From the NCBI GenBank assembly GCA_964394665.1, contig CAYMYN010000033.1, positions 1 to 45,933 on the forward strand: a DNA stretch of 45,933 nt. The letters run 5' to 3'. Below the pieces are notes generated by a model. The model saw only the letters and a program-made list of their open reading frames with translations. It was not told the origin of the DNA and did not search any database. The position numbers were made by a program, and so were the translations under genes. The stretch's first letter is position 1. Each line of letters starts with the position of its first letter. Source of the DNA: CAYMYN01 sp964394665. Its GTDB lineage: Bacteria; Planctomycetota; UBA1135; GCA-002686595. Below, piece after piece: positions 38,613 to 45,933 of the stretch.

Positions 38613-39932
38613 GTGAACCCGCTCAAGAGTCGCAGCGTCCATCGTTACTTCGAGCTCGCCGACTCCTTCGTCGAGGTCCAGGCCCTCGAGGGCGACGGCC
38701 TGGTGCTCGGCGCGCCCAAGGGGCTCAACCGCTCGGCCTACCGGCGGCTGGTGATCCAGACCTGCATGCCCGAGTTCGGCAGCGAGGTCGAGCGCCGCCT
38801 GCAGCGCCTGTTCCCCGAGGACCCGCTGCTGGCCGAGGATCTGCTCTACCAGCTCTGCATCGAGGTCAACCCGCAGCTCGACATCCACAAGGTGGAGCTG
38901 CGCACGCGCGAGGCGGGCGAGGCCAAGCCGGCCCCCGCGGCCGCGCCCGCGGGCGAGGGCGGCGGCCTGCCCTTCCTGACGCGCCTGCGCCACCGCTCGC
39001 GCAACCTCGCCCGGCGCCTCGAGCGGCGCGTGATCGGCCAGCCGCACGCGATCGAGAGCGTGGTCCGCGCGGTCGAGAAAGCCGCCGTCGGGCTCTCGGC
39101 CCAGGGCCGACCCCTGGGCTGCTTCCTGTTCGTGGGCCGCACCGGCACGGGCAAGACGGAGCTCGCGCGGGCCCTGGGCCGCGAGCTCTTCGGCAACGCC
39201 CACCACTCCGGCCTGGTGCGCGTCGACTGCAGCGAGTTCGCCCTCAGCCACGAGTACAGCAAGCTGATCGGCGCGCCCCCCGGCTACGTCGGCCACGAGG
39301 ACGGCGGCCAGCTCACCGAGGCGCTGCACAAGAACCCTGAGACGCTGGTGCTGTTCGACGAGATCGAGAAGGCCCACCCGCGCATGCACAGCCTGCTGCT
39401 CCAGGTGCTCGAGGAGGGCGCGCTGACCGACGGCAAGGGTCGGCGCGTGAGCTTCGAGCGCAGCTTCGTCGTGCTGACGAGCAACGCGGGCGCCGAGGAC
39501 GTGCAGGGGGCGAGCCGCACCGTCGGCTTCGACCGCGGCCGGACCCTCGACCCGCGCAGCCTCGAGGACATCGTGCACAACGCCGTGCGGCGCCAGTTCG
39601 CGCCCGAGTTCGTCGGGCGCCTGGACGAGATGCTCCTGTTCCGCGACCTCGAGCCCACCAGCGCGCGGCGCATCGCCCAGGCCCAGCTCCTCGAGCTCGC
39701 CCTGCGCGCGCGCCGCCGCGGCACGGTCGTCTCCTTCACCCCGGCCGTGGCCCTGTGGGTGGCCGAGCGCGGCTTCTCCGCCGATCACGGCGCGCGCGAG
39801 CTGCGTCACGTGGTGCAACGCGAGCTCGAGCCGCGCCTCGCGCGTCTGTTGGTCACGCGCAACGTGCGCCGCGACCAGCTCGTGCGCGCCCGCATCCGCG
39901 GCGGCGAGCCGGTCTTCGACGTCGAGGACTGA
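38613..39932 (+). CDS. Single-ring ClpC/ClpA-like AAA+ unfoldase
   Basis: 439 residues from a GTG at 38613. The first 115 residues (VNPLKSRSVHRYFELADSFV ...) are a unique domain I do not recognise. From about 135 the chain is a D2-type Clp ring: RRVIGQPHAIESVVRAVEKA, Walker A VGRTGTGKTELARALG (Lys181), pore loop GAPPGYVGHEDGGQLTEAL, Walker B TLVLFDEIEKAHPRM, sensor 1 VVLTSNAG, Arg finger region RRQFAPEFVGRLDEM and the Clp C-terminal sensor-2 domain GFSADHGARELRHVVQRE. Between sensor 1 and the Arg finger, RTVGFDRG places a VGF tripeptide where ClpC has its ClpP-docking loop. It probably feeds proteins to ClpP. D1 is absent. The gene is divergent from the kinase. Confidence 0.9.
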   Translation: MNPLKSRSVHRYFELADSFVEVQALEGDGLVLGAPKGLNRSAYRRLVIQTCMPEFGSEVERRLQRLFPEDPLLAEDLLYQLCIEVNPQLDIHKVELRTREAGEAKPAPAAAPAGEGGGLPFLTRLRHRSRNLARRLERRVIGQPHAIESVVRAVEKAAVGLSAQGRPLGCFLFVGRTGTGKTELARALGRELFGNAHHSGLVRVDCSEFALSHEYSKLIGAPPGYVGHEDGGQLTEALHKNPETLVLFDEIEKAHPRMHSLLLQVLEEGALTDGKGRRVSFERSFVVLTSNAGAEDVQGASRTVGFDRGRTLDPRSLEDIVHNAVRRQFAPEFVGRLDEMLLFRDLEPTSARRIAQAQLLELALRARRRGTVVSFTPAVALWVAERGFSADHGARELRHVVQRELEPRLARLLVTRNVRRDQLVRARIRGGEPVFDVED

Positions 39933-39941
39933 TCGGATTTC

Positions 39942-39971
39942 AGCCCACCTGATTCCTGGATCCGGTGGGCT
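39942..39971. terminator. Bidirectional terminator hairpin
   Basis: agcccacc and ggtgggct arms of eight bases with a 14-base loop, starting ten bases after the AAA+ gene stop and reaching into the stop codon of the convergent beta-helix gene. T-rich bases flank the stem. Confidence 0.7.
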
Positions 39972-41485
39972 CAGTTCCCGTGGATGTTGGCCCAGGGCTC
40001 GCTGCGGCCGTTGACCGCGTTCACGTGCACCAGGGGGCCGACGAAGTTGCCGGAGATGAGCGCGCTCAGCGGGATCGCGTTCGCCAGCAGCGAGTTCCGC
40101 ACCACGAAGTTCCCCGTGCCTCCGGCACGGATGCCGGTGCCGTTGCGGTGGTCGCGCACGTGGTTCTCCTCGATGCGCGCCCCGCCCTCGGTGCGGATTC
40201 CGTCCCCGAGGTTCGACGCGACCCGGTTGAGCAGGACGTGGGCGTCGGCGAGGACCTCGATGCCATGTCCGCCGTTCATGGCGACGCTGCAGTCGCGCAC
40301 CGTCCCGCTGGCGAGGACGACCCCCTGCTGAGCGTTGGAGCTGGCGTCGCAGTCGGTCACCGTCGATGCCAATAGACCTTGGATCCCCACCAGGCTGCCC
40401 GAGACGGAGCAGCCCACCGCGCTGGAGTGCGGGCTGAGCGCGATGCCGCTCGCGCCGCTGGCGCGGACGACGCACTGCCGCACGCGCGAATGGCTGCCGA
40501 CGACGATGCCAGCCAGGAGCGTGTCGTGGACCTCGCAGCCGGTGACGAGCGACCCGGAACCGACCCGGATCCCCACGCCTGCCTGGTGGTAGCGCACGTG
40601 GTTGCCCTCGACGTGGGCTCCCCCCTCGGTCCGGATCCCGTCACCGGTGCTCGACTCGATGACGTTGCCCACGATTCGCGAGCTGGGTCCGGCCTCGATC
40701 CCGTGGCCGCCGTTGAACGAGAGCGCACAGTCGCGGACCGTCCCGGTCTGGACGATCACGCCCCCCTGCTGGCTCTGGGCCACGGTGCACTCGGACACCG
40801 TCGCCCCGGACGCGCCCGAGATGCCCACCAGGCAGAGGTGCACGCTGCACCGCTGCGCGCTGGAGTGCGACCCGAGCAGGATGCCGGCTCCGGCGCTCTC
40901 GAGCACGACGCAGTCGAGCACCCGCGACCGGGGAAAGGCGACGATGCCCTCCATGCCGGAACCCACCACGCGGCACCCGGAGACGAGCGATCCGCCCCCG
41001 ACGTTGATTCCGTGGCCGACGGAGTCCGTGACGCTGCACGCCTCGACCTGAGCGGAGCCAGCGGTGTGGATGCCCACGTTCACGTTGCGGATCGTGAGGC
41101 CGTGGATCCGCGCGCCCTGCGTCGAGCCGAGCATCAGCCCGCCCCCCTCCCAGTGCGCGATCGCGCCGTTGCGGATGCTGAGGCCCTCGGTGCCGGCCTC
41201 GGCCACGATCGCGGCCAGGCTGGAGGCCGCCCCGATGAGTCGGAAACCCATCAGGTCGATGCGCACGTCGGGCGCGTCGATCTCGATGCCGCTCTTGCCG
41301 GCCTCGCCCAGCAGGTTGGCCTCGAGGTAGTAGGACCCGGATGCGTCGATGCGGAACACGCTGTCCGCGTCTCCGGGCGTGTTGAGGGCGTTGATCGGCG
41401 TGCGCGGATCGTTCGTCGGAGCGGCGGGCGCGGGGCTCGCGAGGGGAGCCGCGCAGCAGGCGGCGAGGAGCAATTGGATACGCAT
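39971..41485 (-). CDS. Secreted right-handed parallel beta-helix protein
   Basis: 504 residues from the ATG at 41485. MRIQLLLAACCAAPLASPAP is a signal peptide. The rest is a beta-helix of the pectate-lyase-like/PbH1 type: repeated turns such as DGIRTEGGAHVEGNHV, GIRVGSGSLVTGCEV and GTVRDCALSFNGGHGIE. Cys occurs at one place per turn and probably stacks along the helix. Residues 159-304 and 305-450 align without gaps over 146 positions with 74 identities by hand count, so one unit was duplicated. Such proteins bind or cleave polysaccharides; no active-site triad can be identified, so the activity is unknown. It lies between the unfoldase and a small-protein gene. Confidence 0.88.
   Translation of the reverse strand: MRIQLLLAACCAAPLASPAPAAPTNDPRTPINALNTPGDADSVFRIDASGSYYLEANLLGEAGKSGIEIDAPDVRIDLMGFRLIGAASSLAAIVAEAGTEGLSIRNGAIAHWEGGGLMLGSTQGARIHGLTIRNVNVGIHTAGSAQVEACSVTDSVGHGINVGGGSLVSGCRVVGSGMEGIVAFPRSRVLDCVVLESAGAGILLGSHSSAQRCSVHLCLVGISGASGATVSECTVAQSQQGGVIVQTGTVRDCALSFNGGHGIEAGPSSRIVGNVIESSTGDGIRTEGGAHVEGNHVRYHQAGVGIRVGSGSLVTGCEVHDTLLAGIVVGSHSRVRQCVVRASGASGIALSPHSSAVGCSVSGSLVGIQGLLASTVTDCDASSNAQQGVVLASGTVRDCSVAMNGGHGIEVLADAHVLLNRVASNLGDGIRTEGGARIEENHVRDHRNGTGIRAGGTGNFVVRNSLLANAIPLSALISGNFVGPLVHVNAVNGRSEPWANIHGN
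40136..41011 (-). repeat. Tandem 438-bp duplication within the beta-helix gene
   Basis: Two adjacent units, 40574-41011 (residues 159-304) and 40136-40573 (residues 305-450), encode segments that align end to end without a gap at about 51% identity. The most conserved stretches are GDGIRTEGGA and GTVRDC. The divergence shows that the duplication is old. Confidence 0.8.
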
Positions 41486-41774
41486 GGTGGTGCTCGTGGG
41501 GTCTTGGAGTCCGGGGATCCCCGCGCCGCCCCCTGGGTGGGAGCAAACCGGGACGGGCTGCTAGGGACACCCACGGACCGCCGGCGGCGTGACGCGCCCG
41601 GCGCCGAATCCCGCTCCTCCCGGCGCCGCGCCCCGTCCCGGGCGTCGCGCCTCCCGCATCCGGCACGGCGCGCGGCGCGGGCGGAGATTCCGGGCGCGGA
41701 CCGCGACGGAGGCTTCGGATGCGGGGATCCAGCGGGAGACGGGCCGATCCCCGACCCGACCCGCGGGAGGTGAC

Positions 41775-41879
41775 ATGATCCGGATCCTGGCGCACGTCGT
41801 CTGCCGGACCCTCGAAGTGGTGGTCGCGCTCGGAGCCATCGGCGCGGCCTTCCTGATCGAGCAGGCCGTCGGCGGCTGA
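41775..41879 (+). CDS. Small single-span membrane protein (34 aa)
   Basis: The frame MIRILAHVVCRTLEVVVALG continues to AIGAAFLIEQAVGG and a stop. One hydrophobic helix (residues 13-29), a basic N-terminus and an acidic end. A GGGAGG ribosome-binding site lies four bases before the ATG. A hairpin follows within 30 bases (41885-41909). It is independent of the flanking beta-helix gene (divergent) and the MATE gene. It is similar in size and layout to the peptide at 34926 but has no clear sequence match to it. The function is unknown. Confidence 0.55.
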   Translation: MIRILAHVVCRTLEVVVALGAIGAAFLIEQAVGG

Positions 41880-41884
41880 GAGCA

Positions 41885-41909
41885 CGTCCGACGACCGCAC
41901 GGTCGGACG
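41885..41909 (+). terminator. Hairpin after the 34-aa protein gene
   Basis: cgtccgac and gtcggacg arms of eight bases with a nine-base loop, six bases past the stop codon. No T-tract follows. Confidence 0.5.
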
Positions 41910-42002
41910 GGCATCGAGACGGGCCGAGGGGCGCGATCCTGGGGGTCGTTCCCGTCGGCCCGCGTCGCGCCGATTGCGAGCGCGAGCGGCGGCTGGTACG
42001 AG

Positions 42003-43406
42003 GTGCGCTGGCCGATTGCATCGGTCCCAGGCCCGCTCGCCGTGCAGTCCTCCCCCACCACGTCCCTGCGGCGCGAGCTGCGCTACGTCGCGCGCCTGGG
42101 CGTGCCCGTGGCGATCACCCAGCTCGCCTCGATGATGCTCGGCATCGTCGACTTCGTGATGCTCGGGCGCATCGGCACCGAGGCCCTGGGCGGCGCCAAC
42201 CTGGGGCGCGTGTGGGTGATGGGCACCCAGATGCTCGCCATGGGTCTGTTGCTCGGCGTCGATCCGCTCGTCAGCCAGGCCCACGGAGCGCGGGACCGCC
42301 GGCGGCTCTCCGCGGCCCTGCAGCAAGGTTTCGTGTTGGCCCTGGCGTTGTCGGTGCCCCTGGCCCTGCTGTGGTTGCCCACCGGCCGCGTGTTGGCCGC
42401 CTTCGACCAGGAACCGGCGCTGTGCGAGCTGGGCCGCGAGTACGCCTGGGCGCGCATCCCCGGCGCGCCGTTCCATCTGTTGTTCCTCGTCTACCGCTCG
42501 TGGCTGCAGGGCCGCGGCCTGATGCGCCCGACCCTGCTGGTCGTCCTGGCCGGCAACCTGGTCAACGTGGGCGCCAACTGGGTTTTGATCTACGGCAAGC
42601 TCGGCTTCCCGGCCCTGGGCGTGGCGGGCGCGGGCCTGGCGACCTCGATCGTCGAGGCTTGCATGTTGCTCGCGATGGTGTCGCTGGTGCGCGCGGCGCG
42701 CCTCGAGCGCGGCGCCTGGACGGGCTGGAGCCGGGCCGCGCTCGAGCGCTCGGGCTTCGCGCGCATCCTGGGCCTGGGCGCGCCCGTGGGCCTGGCGCTC
42801 GGCCTGGAGGTCTGGGCCTTCCAACTCGCCACCCTGGGCGCCGGTCGCCTGGGCCAGGACGCGCTCGCCGCGCACACGATCGTCCTGAGCCTGGCCTCGG
42901 TGACCTTCATGGTCCCCCTGGGTTTCGCGATCGCCGCCTCGACGCGCGTGGGCAATCTGATCGGCGCGCGCCGCGAGCTCGACGCCCAACGCGCGGCCTG
43001 GGCGGCGCTCTCGCTCGGCGCGGGCGTGATGCTCTTCGCCGCGCTGATCTTCCTGCTCGGCCGCGAACACCTGCCGCGCATCTTCGTCGGCGCCGACCAA
43101 AGGGAGGTGATCGCCCTGTGCGCCGCGATCCTGCCCATCGCCGCCGCCTTCCAGATCTTCGACGGCACCCAGGTCGTCGCCGGCGGCGTGCTGCGCGGCA
43201 TGGGCCGCACGCGCCCCGCGGCCCTGTTCCACCTGCTCGGCTTCTACGCCCTGGCCCTGCCCCTCGCCTGGCTGCTCGCCTTCCGCGCCGGCTGGGGCCT
43301 GGCCGGCATCTGGTGGGGCCTCGCCCTGGGCCTGGGCGCCGTCGCCCTGGCCCTCGTCGCCTGGATCGCCCGCCGCGGCCCCGCCCGCGCGGCCCGGCAC
43401 ATCTGA
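42003..43406 (+). CDS. MATE-family multidrug exporter
   Basis: 467 residues from a GTG at 42003; a GTG at 42042 (VQSSPTTSL) is an equally plausible start. It is a twelve-helix MatE protein of the NorM/DinF type. The first MatE domain opens with VPVAITQLASMMLGIVDFVM and has LGGANLGRVWVM and LLGVDPLVSQAHGARDRR; the second half has LGLGAPVGLALGLEVWAFQL and AAHTIVLSLASVTFMVPLGF followed by AIAASTRVGNLIGARRELDA. It should expel organic cations or drugs in exchange for sodium or protons. It stands alone after the small protein; the hairpins at 43487-43548 lie between it and the convergent gene. Confidence 0.92.
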   Translation: MRWPIASVPGPLAVQSSPTTSLRRELRYVARLGVPVAITQLASMMLGIVDFVMLGRIGTEALGGANLGRVWVMGTQMLAMGLLLGVDPLVSQAHGARDRRRLSAALQQGFVLALALSVPLALLWLPTGRVLAAFDQEPALCELGREYAWARIPGAPFHLLFLVYRSWLQGRGLMRPTLLVVLAGNLVNVGANWVLIYGKLGFPALGVAGAGLATSIVEACMLLAMVSLVRAARLERGAWTGWSRAALERSGFARILGLGAPVGLALGLEVWAFQLATLGAGRLGQDALAAHTIVLSLASVTFMVPLGFAIAASTRVGNLIGARRELDAQRAAWAALSLGAGVMLFAALIFLLGREHLPRIFVGADQREVIALCAAILPIAAAFQIFDGTQVVAGGVLRGMGRTRPAALFHLLGFYALALPLAWLLAFRAGWGLAGIWWGLALGLGAVALALVAWIARRGPARAARHI

Positions 43407-43486
43407 CCCTGCCCCGCAGGCCAATGGCCGATCGCCACGACCATCCACGCGCCCCCCCCCGAAGCCGGACAACCCGGATCGACTAC

Positions 43487-43501
43487 GGCGCCGGAGGCGC
43501 C
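43487..43501 (+). terminator. GGCGCC hairpin after the MATE gene
   Basis: Perfect ggcgcc/ggcgcc arms with a three-base loop, 80 bases past the MATE stop. A run of nine Cs lies about 27 bases before it. Confidence 0.45.
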
Positions 43502-43531
43502 GCGCTGCCCATCAGGCGGCGGGGAGGGGGA

Positions 43532-43548
43532 GGCCGCGTGTCGCGGCC
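43532..43548. terminator. Second hairpin between convergent genes
   Basis: ggccgcg and cgcggcc arms with loop tgt. Together with the previous hairpin it separates the MATE gene from the converging hypothetical gene at 43699. Confidence 0.5.
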
Positions 43549-43698
43549 GGATCGGGGGAGGTCCTCCTCCCCCGCTAGGGAAAGCAGCGCGGGCCCTATC
43601 TTCGCGTTGGGTTGCGGGTTTCACCCGCGCTGAGATGAATGCGCTGCACGTCCACCACTCGGCCACCTTGTCCCAGGAAGAAAGCGCGCAGGCGCCAT

Positions 43699-45627
43699 TC
43701 AACGTTCCAGAATGACCTCGACCACATCGGCTCGCTGAACGGCAAACTCCGATCGGCGCCCCGTGTAGATGCCCTCGGCTTTCCAAGGGCCGGCAGGAAG
43801 TCCATAGAGAGTCAACTCCTTCTCTCCACCAGCCTCCAGGACGATATCGACTCGCGCAGCCTCGACGCCATGTAGCGCATGGCCCATGGCTGGGCGAACG
43901 GTGACTTCCTCGATCGGAAGTCGGCCGAGGTCTCCGGAGTGAATGACTACGATCGGTGAACTGAGATCTACGTCGATGGGCCCGCCACGGAGCAGGGGCC
44001 CGACGGCTTGGAGCCAGAGAGCCTGGGTGGTGCCCGATGCGCTCGTCCCATGAACCCCGACGTACCCACTGGGCACGGGGCACGACAGCGAGAACCTCCC
44101 GTCGCGGACAGGCACCGAACGCGTGGGCAGGGCGGCAGCCGGGTCGTCGCAGTGGAAGGCAACCAGGTTCCTGAAGCTCTCTCCTTCCGGCGCGATGACA
44201 AAACCGTCCACGCGCCAGTCCGTCGCCTGCGCCGAGCAGTCGAGCAACAGGTGGTCAGGACCGACACCTGAGATCGCAAGGAACTCCCGTGCGATCAGGC
44301 TTTGCGCGGGCCTTCCCCCCGCATCGATCTCGATGCCGATCAAGCGCACCTCGGCCATCCCCGGCTCCAGGCCACGGATCAGCCCCTCGATCGCGCTTCC
44401 CGCGGCTCCGAGGTGAAGATCCAGCGACTGTTCGGGCCCCACGCCATGAACCTCGAGCTTGAGGCCGTCGAGCGCGCGAGCCACGGGCTCGTCCAGGACG
44501 ACCTCCACGTGGAGCGTCCCACCCGACTCGAGTGCGAGCACGAGTGGTGCCGTGCCGCTGGGTCCCGTGGGCCTCGCCACGCTCCTGATTGCAGCTTTCG
44601 AACCGGATCGCCAAGCAGCCACCCACAACGCCCCCCCACCGGGCAAACGTAGCTCGCCCATTCCCTCCGAGTCGGTGCTGCACCGGGTCACCTCATCCTG
44701 CCTGAGCGAGCCTGGTAGCACGTGCAGCCGCCCCTGGACGATGCGCAGATCCGCCGCCGTGAGGGCCCTAGCAGCGCAGATCACCTGAACAGCATCCAGC
44801 GCCGACGCCGTCTCCGCCGAGATGGCCTTCACGGTCAGCAGAGGCCGCTCGTCCCTCTCGAGACCCAACGTCCCTAGGTCCGTCGGGAATCCCGGAGTAA
44901 CGCCGATCCAAGGCGTCGTCAGGGGGAGATAGCCACGGGCTTCGATCCGAAGACGATTCGCGAACGAGGCCTGGCTGGGAAGCGCACAGAACAACCCCAC
45001 TTCGTGCTGCACGGACCTTGCCGACGCGCGATAGACATGGCCTCCCTGGTCGTCGAGCCGGCTGTCCATGAAGAGCTCGAAATCCGTCACCGGGGTGCCA
45101 CCGTCGGCGACCACTCGACCGGTGAGGGCCGCCCTGGCGGAGAGGGGCAGCACGATGGGATCACGCATGCGGTCACTCGGGTCCAGACTCGAGACCAGCT
45201 CAACCCAGTTCGGCCCATAGGCTCGAAGTTGCACGGTGGCCGCTTGGGGAACTTCTCGATGAACGATCTCTCCGACCCGCGCCACGAATGCGTCCGACCA
45301 ATCCGGAGCCGTCAAGCGCACGGAGACCGATGCCGAATGAGCGCACTCCGGCTCGCTGCGGAAGAGCACGGAGATGGTTGCCATCTCGCCCGAAGCGTCT
45401 TCCCTGCCTGAGTAAGATGGCGGGAGAGTTCCCAAGGCTCGGGGAGCGCTGGGGCTGTCCTCCTGGACCTCGAGAGTCGCCCCCAGACGCGAAGCTTGTC
45501 CCGGGAGACTAGGGGGGTGGAGGGCGGGCCCTTCCCCCCCCTTCTGCGACCCTTGAAGGGTGCGGATCCCTAGCGCGACCGAGATCACGATCAGAAGGCC
45601 CAGGGCTGCCGCGAAAATAAAACGCAT
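43699..45627 (-). CDS. Membrane-anchored protein with carboxypeptidase-regulatory-like domains
   Basis: 642 residues from the ATG at 45627, with AGGCGGGG before it as ribosome-binding site. FIFAAALGLLIVISVALGI is an N-terminal anchor; the rest should be outside the cytoplasm. The body is beta-rich with two or three segments of the carboxypeptidase regulatory-like (Ig-like) type: AALTGRVVADGGTPVTDFEL ... RIEARGYLPLTTP and later WRVDGFVIAPEGESFRNL ... RDGRFSLSCPVPSGYV. No catalytic motif is seen. Proteins of this type are common in Planctomycetota and poorly characterised. Its DNA is visibly less GC-rich than that to its left, and its codon choice is less biased, which may mean transfer or relaxed selection. 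Confidence 0.8.
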   Translation of the reverse strand: MRFIFAAALGLLIVISVALGIRTLQGSQKGGEGPALHPPSLPGQASRLGATLEVQEDSPSAPRALGTLPPSYSGREDASGEMATISVLFRSEPECAHSASVSVRLTAPDWSDAFVARVGEIVHREVPQAATVQLRAYGPNWVELVSSLDPSDRMRDPIVLPLSARAALTGRVVADGGTPVTDFELFMDSRLDDQGGHVYRASARSVQHEVGLFCALPSQASFANRLRIEARGYLPLTTPWIGVTPGFPTDLGTLGLERDERPLLTVKAISAETASALDAVQVICAARALTAADLRIVQGRLHVLPGSLRQDEVTRCSTDSEGMGELRLPGGGALWVAAWRSGSKAAIRSVARPTGPSGTAPLVLALESGGTLHVEVVLDEPVARALDGLKLEVHGVGPEQSLDLHLGAAGSAIEGLIRGLEPGMAEVRLIGIEIDAGGRPAQSLIAREFLAISGVGPDHLLLDCSAQATDWRVDGFVIAPEGESFRNLVAFHCDDPAAALPTRSVPVRDGRFSLSCPVPSGYVGVHGTSASGTTQALWLQAVGPLLRGGPIDVDLSSPIVVIHSGDLGRLPIEEVTVRPAMGHALHGVEAARVDIVLEAGGEKELTLYGLPAGPWKAEGIYTGRRSEFAVQRADVVEVILER

Positions 45628-45715
45628 CCCCGCCTACCGTGGAACTACCCGCACTCGCCAGATCATCGAGGCCCCATGGCTTCTAGCCCAAAAGCACATG
45701 AACAGAGGCACTTGC

Positions 45716-45933
45716 TCAGGGGCAATTCGACTCCACATAGTCCGTTTGACTCGTGCGCACACACACGTACAAGCCGCTCGGGCGAGGGCAGCATCGGAAG
45801 TGATAAACCGCCTGGACGCACTTCCCGGCTGGGACGTTCAGTAGCACTGTGCCGGACTGGCCCGTGTGCTGCACCGAAATTTTGGCGGCCTCAGGCATGG
45901 CGATCTGGTGGGGTAATCGGCCTCCTTCGGTAG
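45716..45933 (-). CDS. Possible C-terminus of a Cys-rich protein (5' end beyond window)
   Basis: A minus-strand frame open to the right edge and ending at 45716 encodes at least 72 residues. It can start internally at the ATG at 45898 (60 residues). The last part includes VLLNVPAGKCVQAVYHFRCC and VRTSQTDYVESNCP, with four well-spaced cysteines and a balanced composition, unlike the Arg/Pro-rich translations of shadow frames. It precedes the hypothetical gene by about 90 bases on the same strand. No family is recognised. Confidence 0.35.
   Translation of the reverse strand, partial: TEGGRLPHQIAMPEAAKISVQHTGQSGTVLLNVPAGKCVQAVYHFRCCPRPSGLYVCVRTSQTDYVESNCP

Noticed and set aside
1..45933. CRISPR arrays, rRNA genes, complete transposons or prophage
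   Set aside because: No regularly spaced repeats, no rRNA-like stretches and no transposase, integrase or phage structural proteins were seen in either strand.

Overview
This window is extremely GC-rich bacterial DNA from end to end, apart from a visibly less GC-rich stretch at about 43.6-45.9 kb. The gene content fits a free-living Gram-negative Planctomycetota-like bacterium, perhaps one of the high-GC marine lineages. The signs are very large pseudopilin-like proteins, concanavalin A-like (LamG-type) domains, a Hanks-type Ser/Thr kinase, a parallel beta-helix secretory protein and a complete Tad pilus cluster. The phylum is an inference from gene content. There is no rRNA, tRNA or CRISPR array and no intact mobile element.

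Region 1 (1-14359, minus strand) is a type II secretion / type IV pilus-like operon, read from right to left. It encodes an FHA-domain membrane protein, a GspL-like PilM-PilN fusion, a GspM/PilO-like protein, a TPR protein with a jelly-roll tail, and pseudopilins of the GspG, GspH, GspK and (cut by the window edge) GspJ types. LamG-like domains appear to be inserted in the GspH- and GspK-type proteins. The last four genes are joined by 4-base ATGA/GTGA overlaps. No ATPase, platform protein, secretin or prepilin peptidase for this system lies inside the window.

Region 2 (14.7-21.5 kb) is mixed. It holds rsmE, a class I glutamine amidotransferase, a remnant of the C-terminus of an iron-sulfur photolyase, a large unknown membrane protein, and a three-gene ABC system: ATPase, FtsX-like permease and His/Asp-rich DUF3299 lipoprotein. 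The last looks metal-related.

Region 3 (21.7-33.3 kb, minus strand) is a Tad/Flp pilus locus. In transcription order it holds the secretin, a TadD-like TPR lipoprotein, Flp pilin, TadE, CpaB, TadG, TadZ/CpaE, TadA/CpaF, TadB and TadC. Only the prepilin peptidase is missing.

Region 4 (33.3-45.9 kb) has a long intergenic stretch, RadC, two small single-span membrane proteins, and an operon of Ser/Thr kinase, double cysteine-cluster protein and secreted HExxH metallopeptidase. It continues with a single-ring ClpC-like unfoldase, a beta-helix protein with a 146-residue tandem duplication, a MATE exporter, and two low-GC hypothetical genes at the right edge.

Several start codons (rsmE, the amidotransferase, the large membrane protein) lie 5-7 bases downstream of a TANNNT hexamer, which suggests leaderless transcripts. 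All calls rest on reading the sequence and translations; no database search was run.
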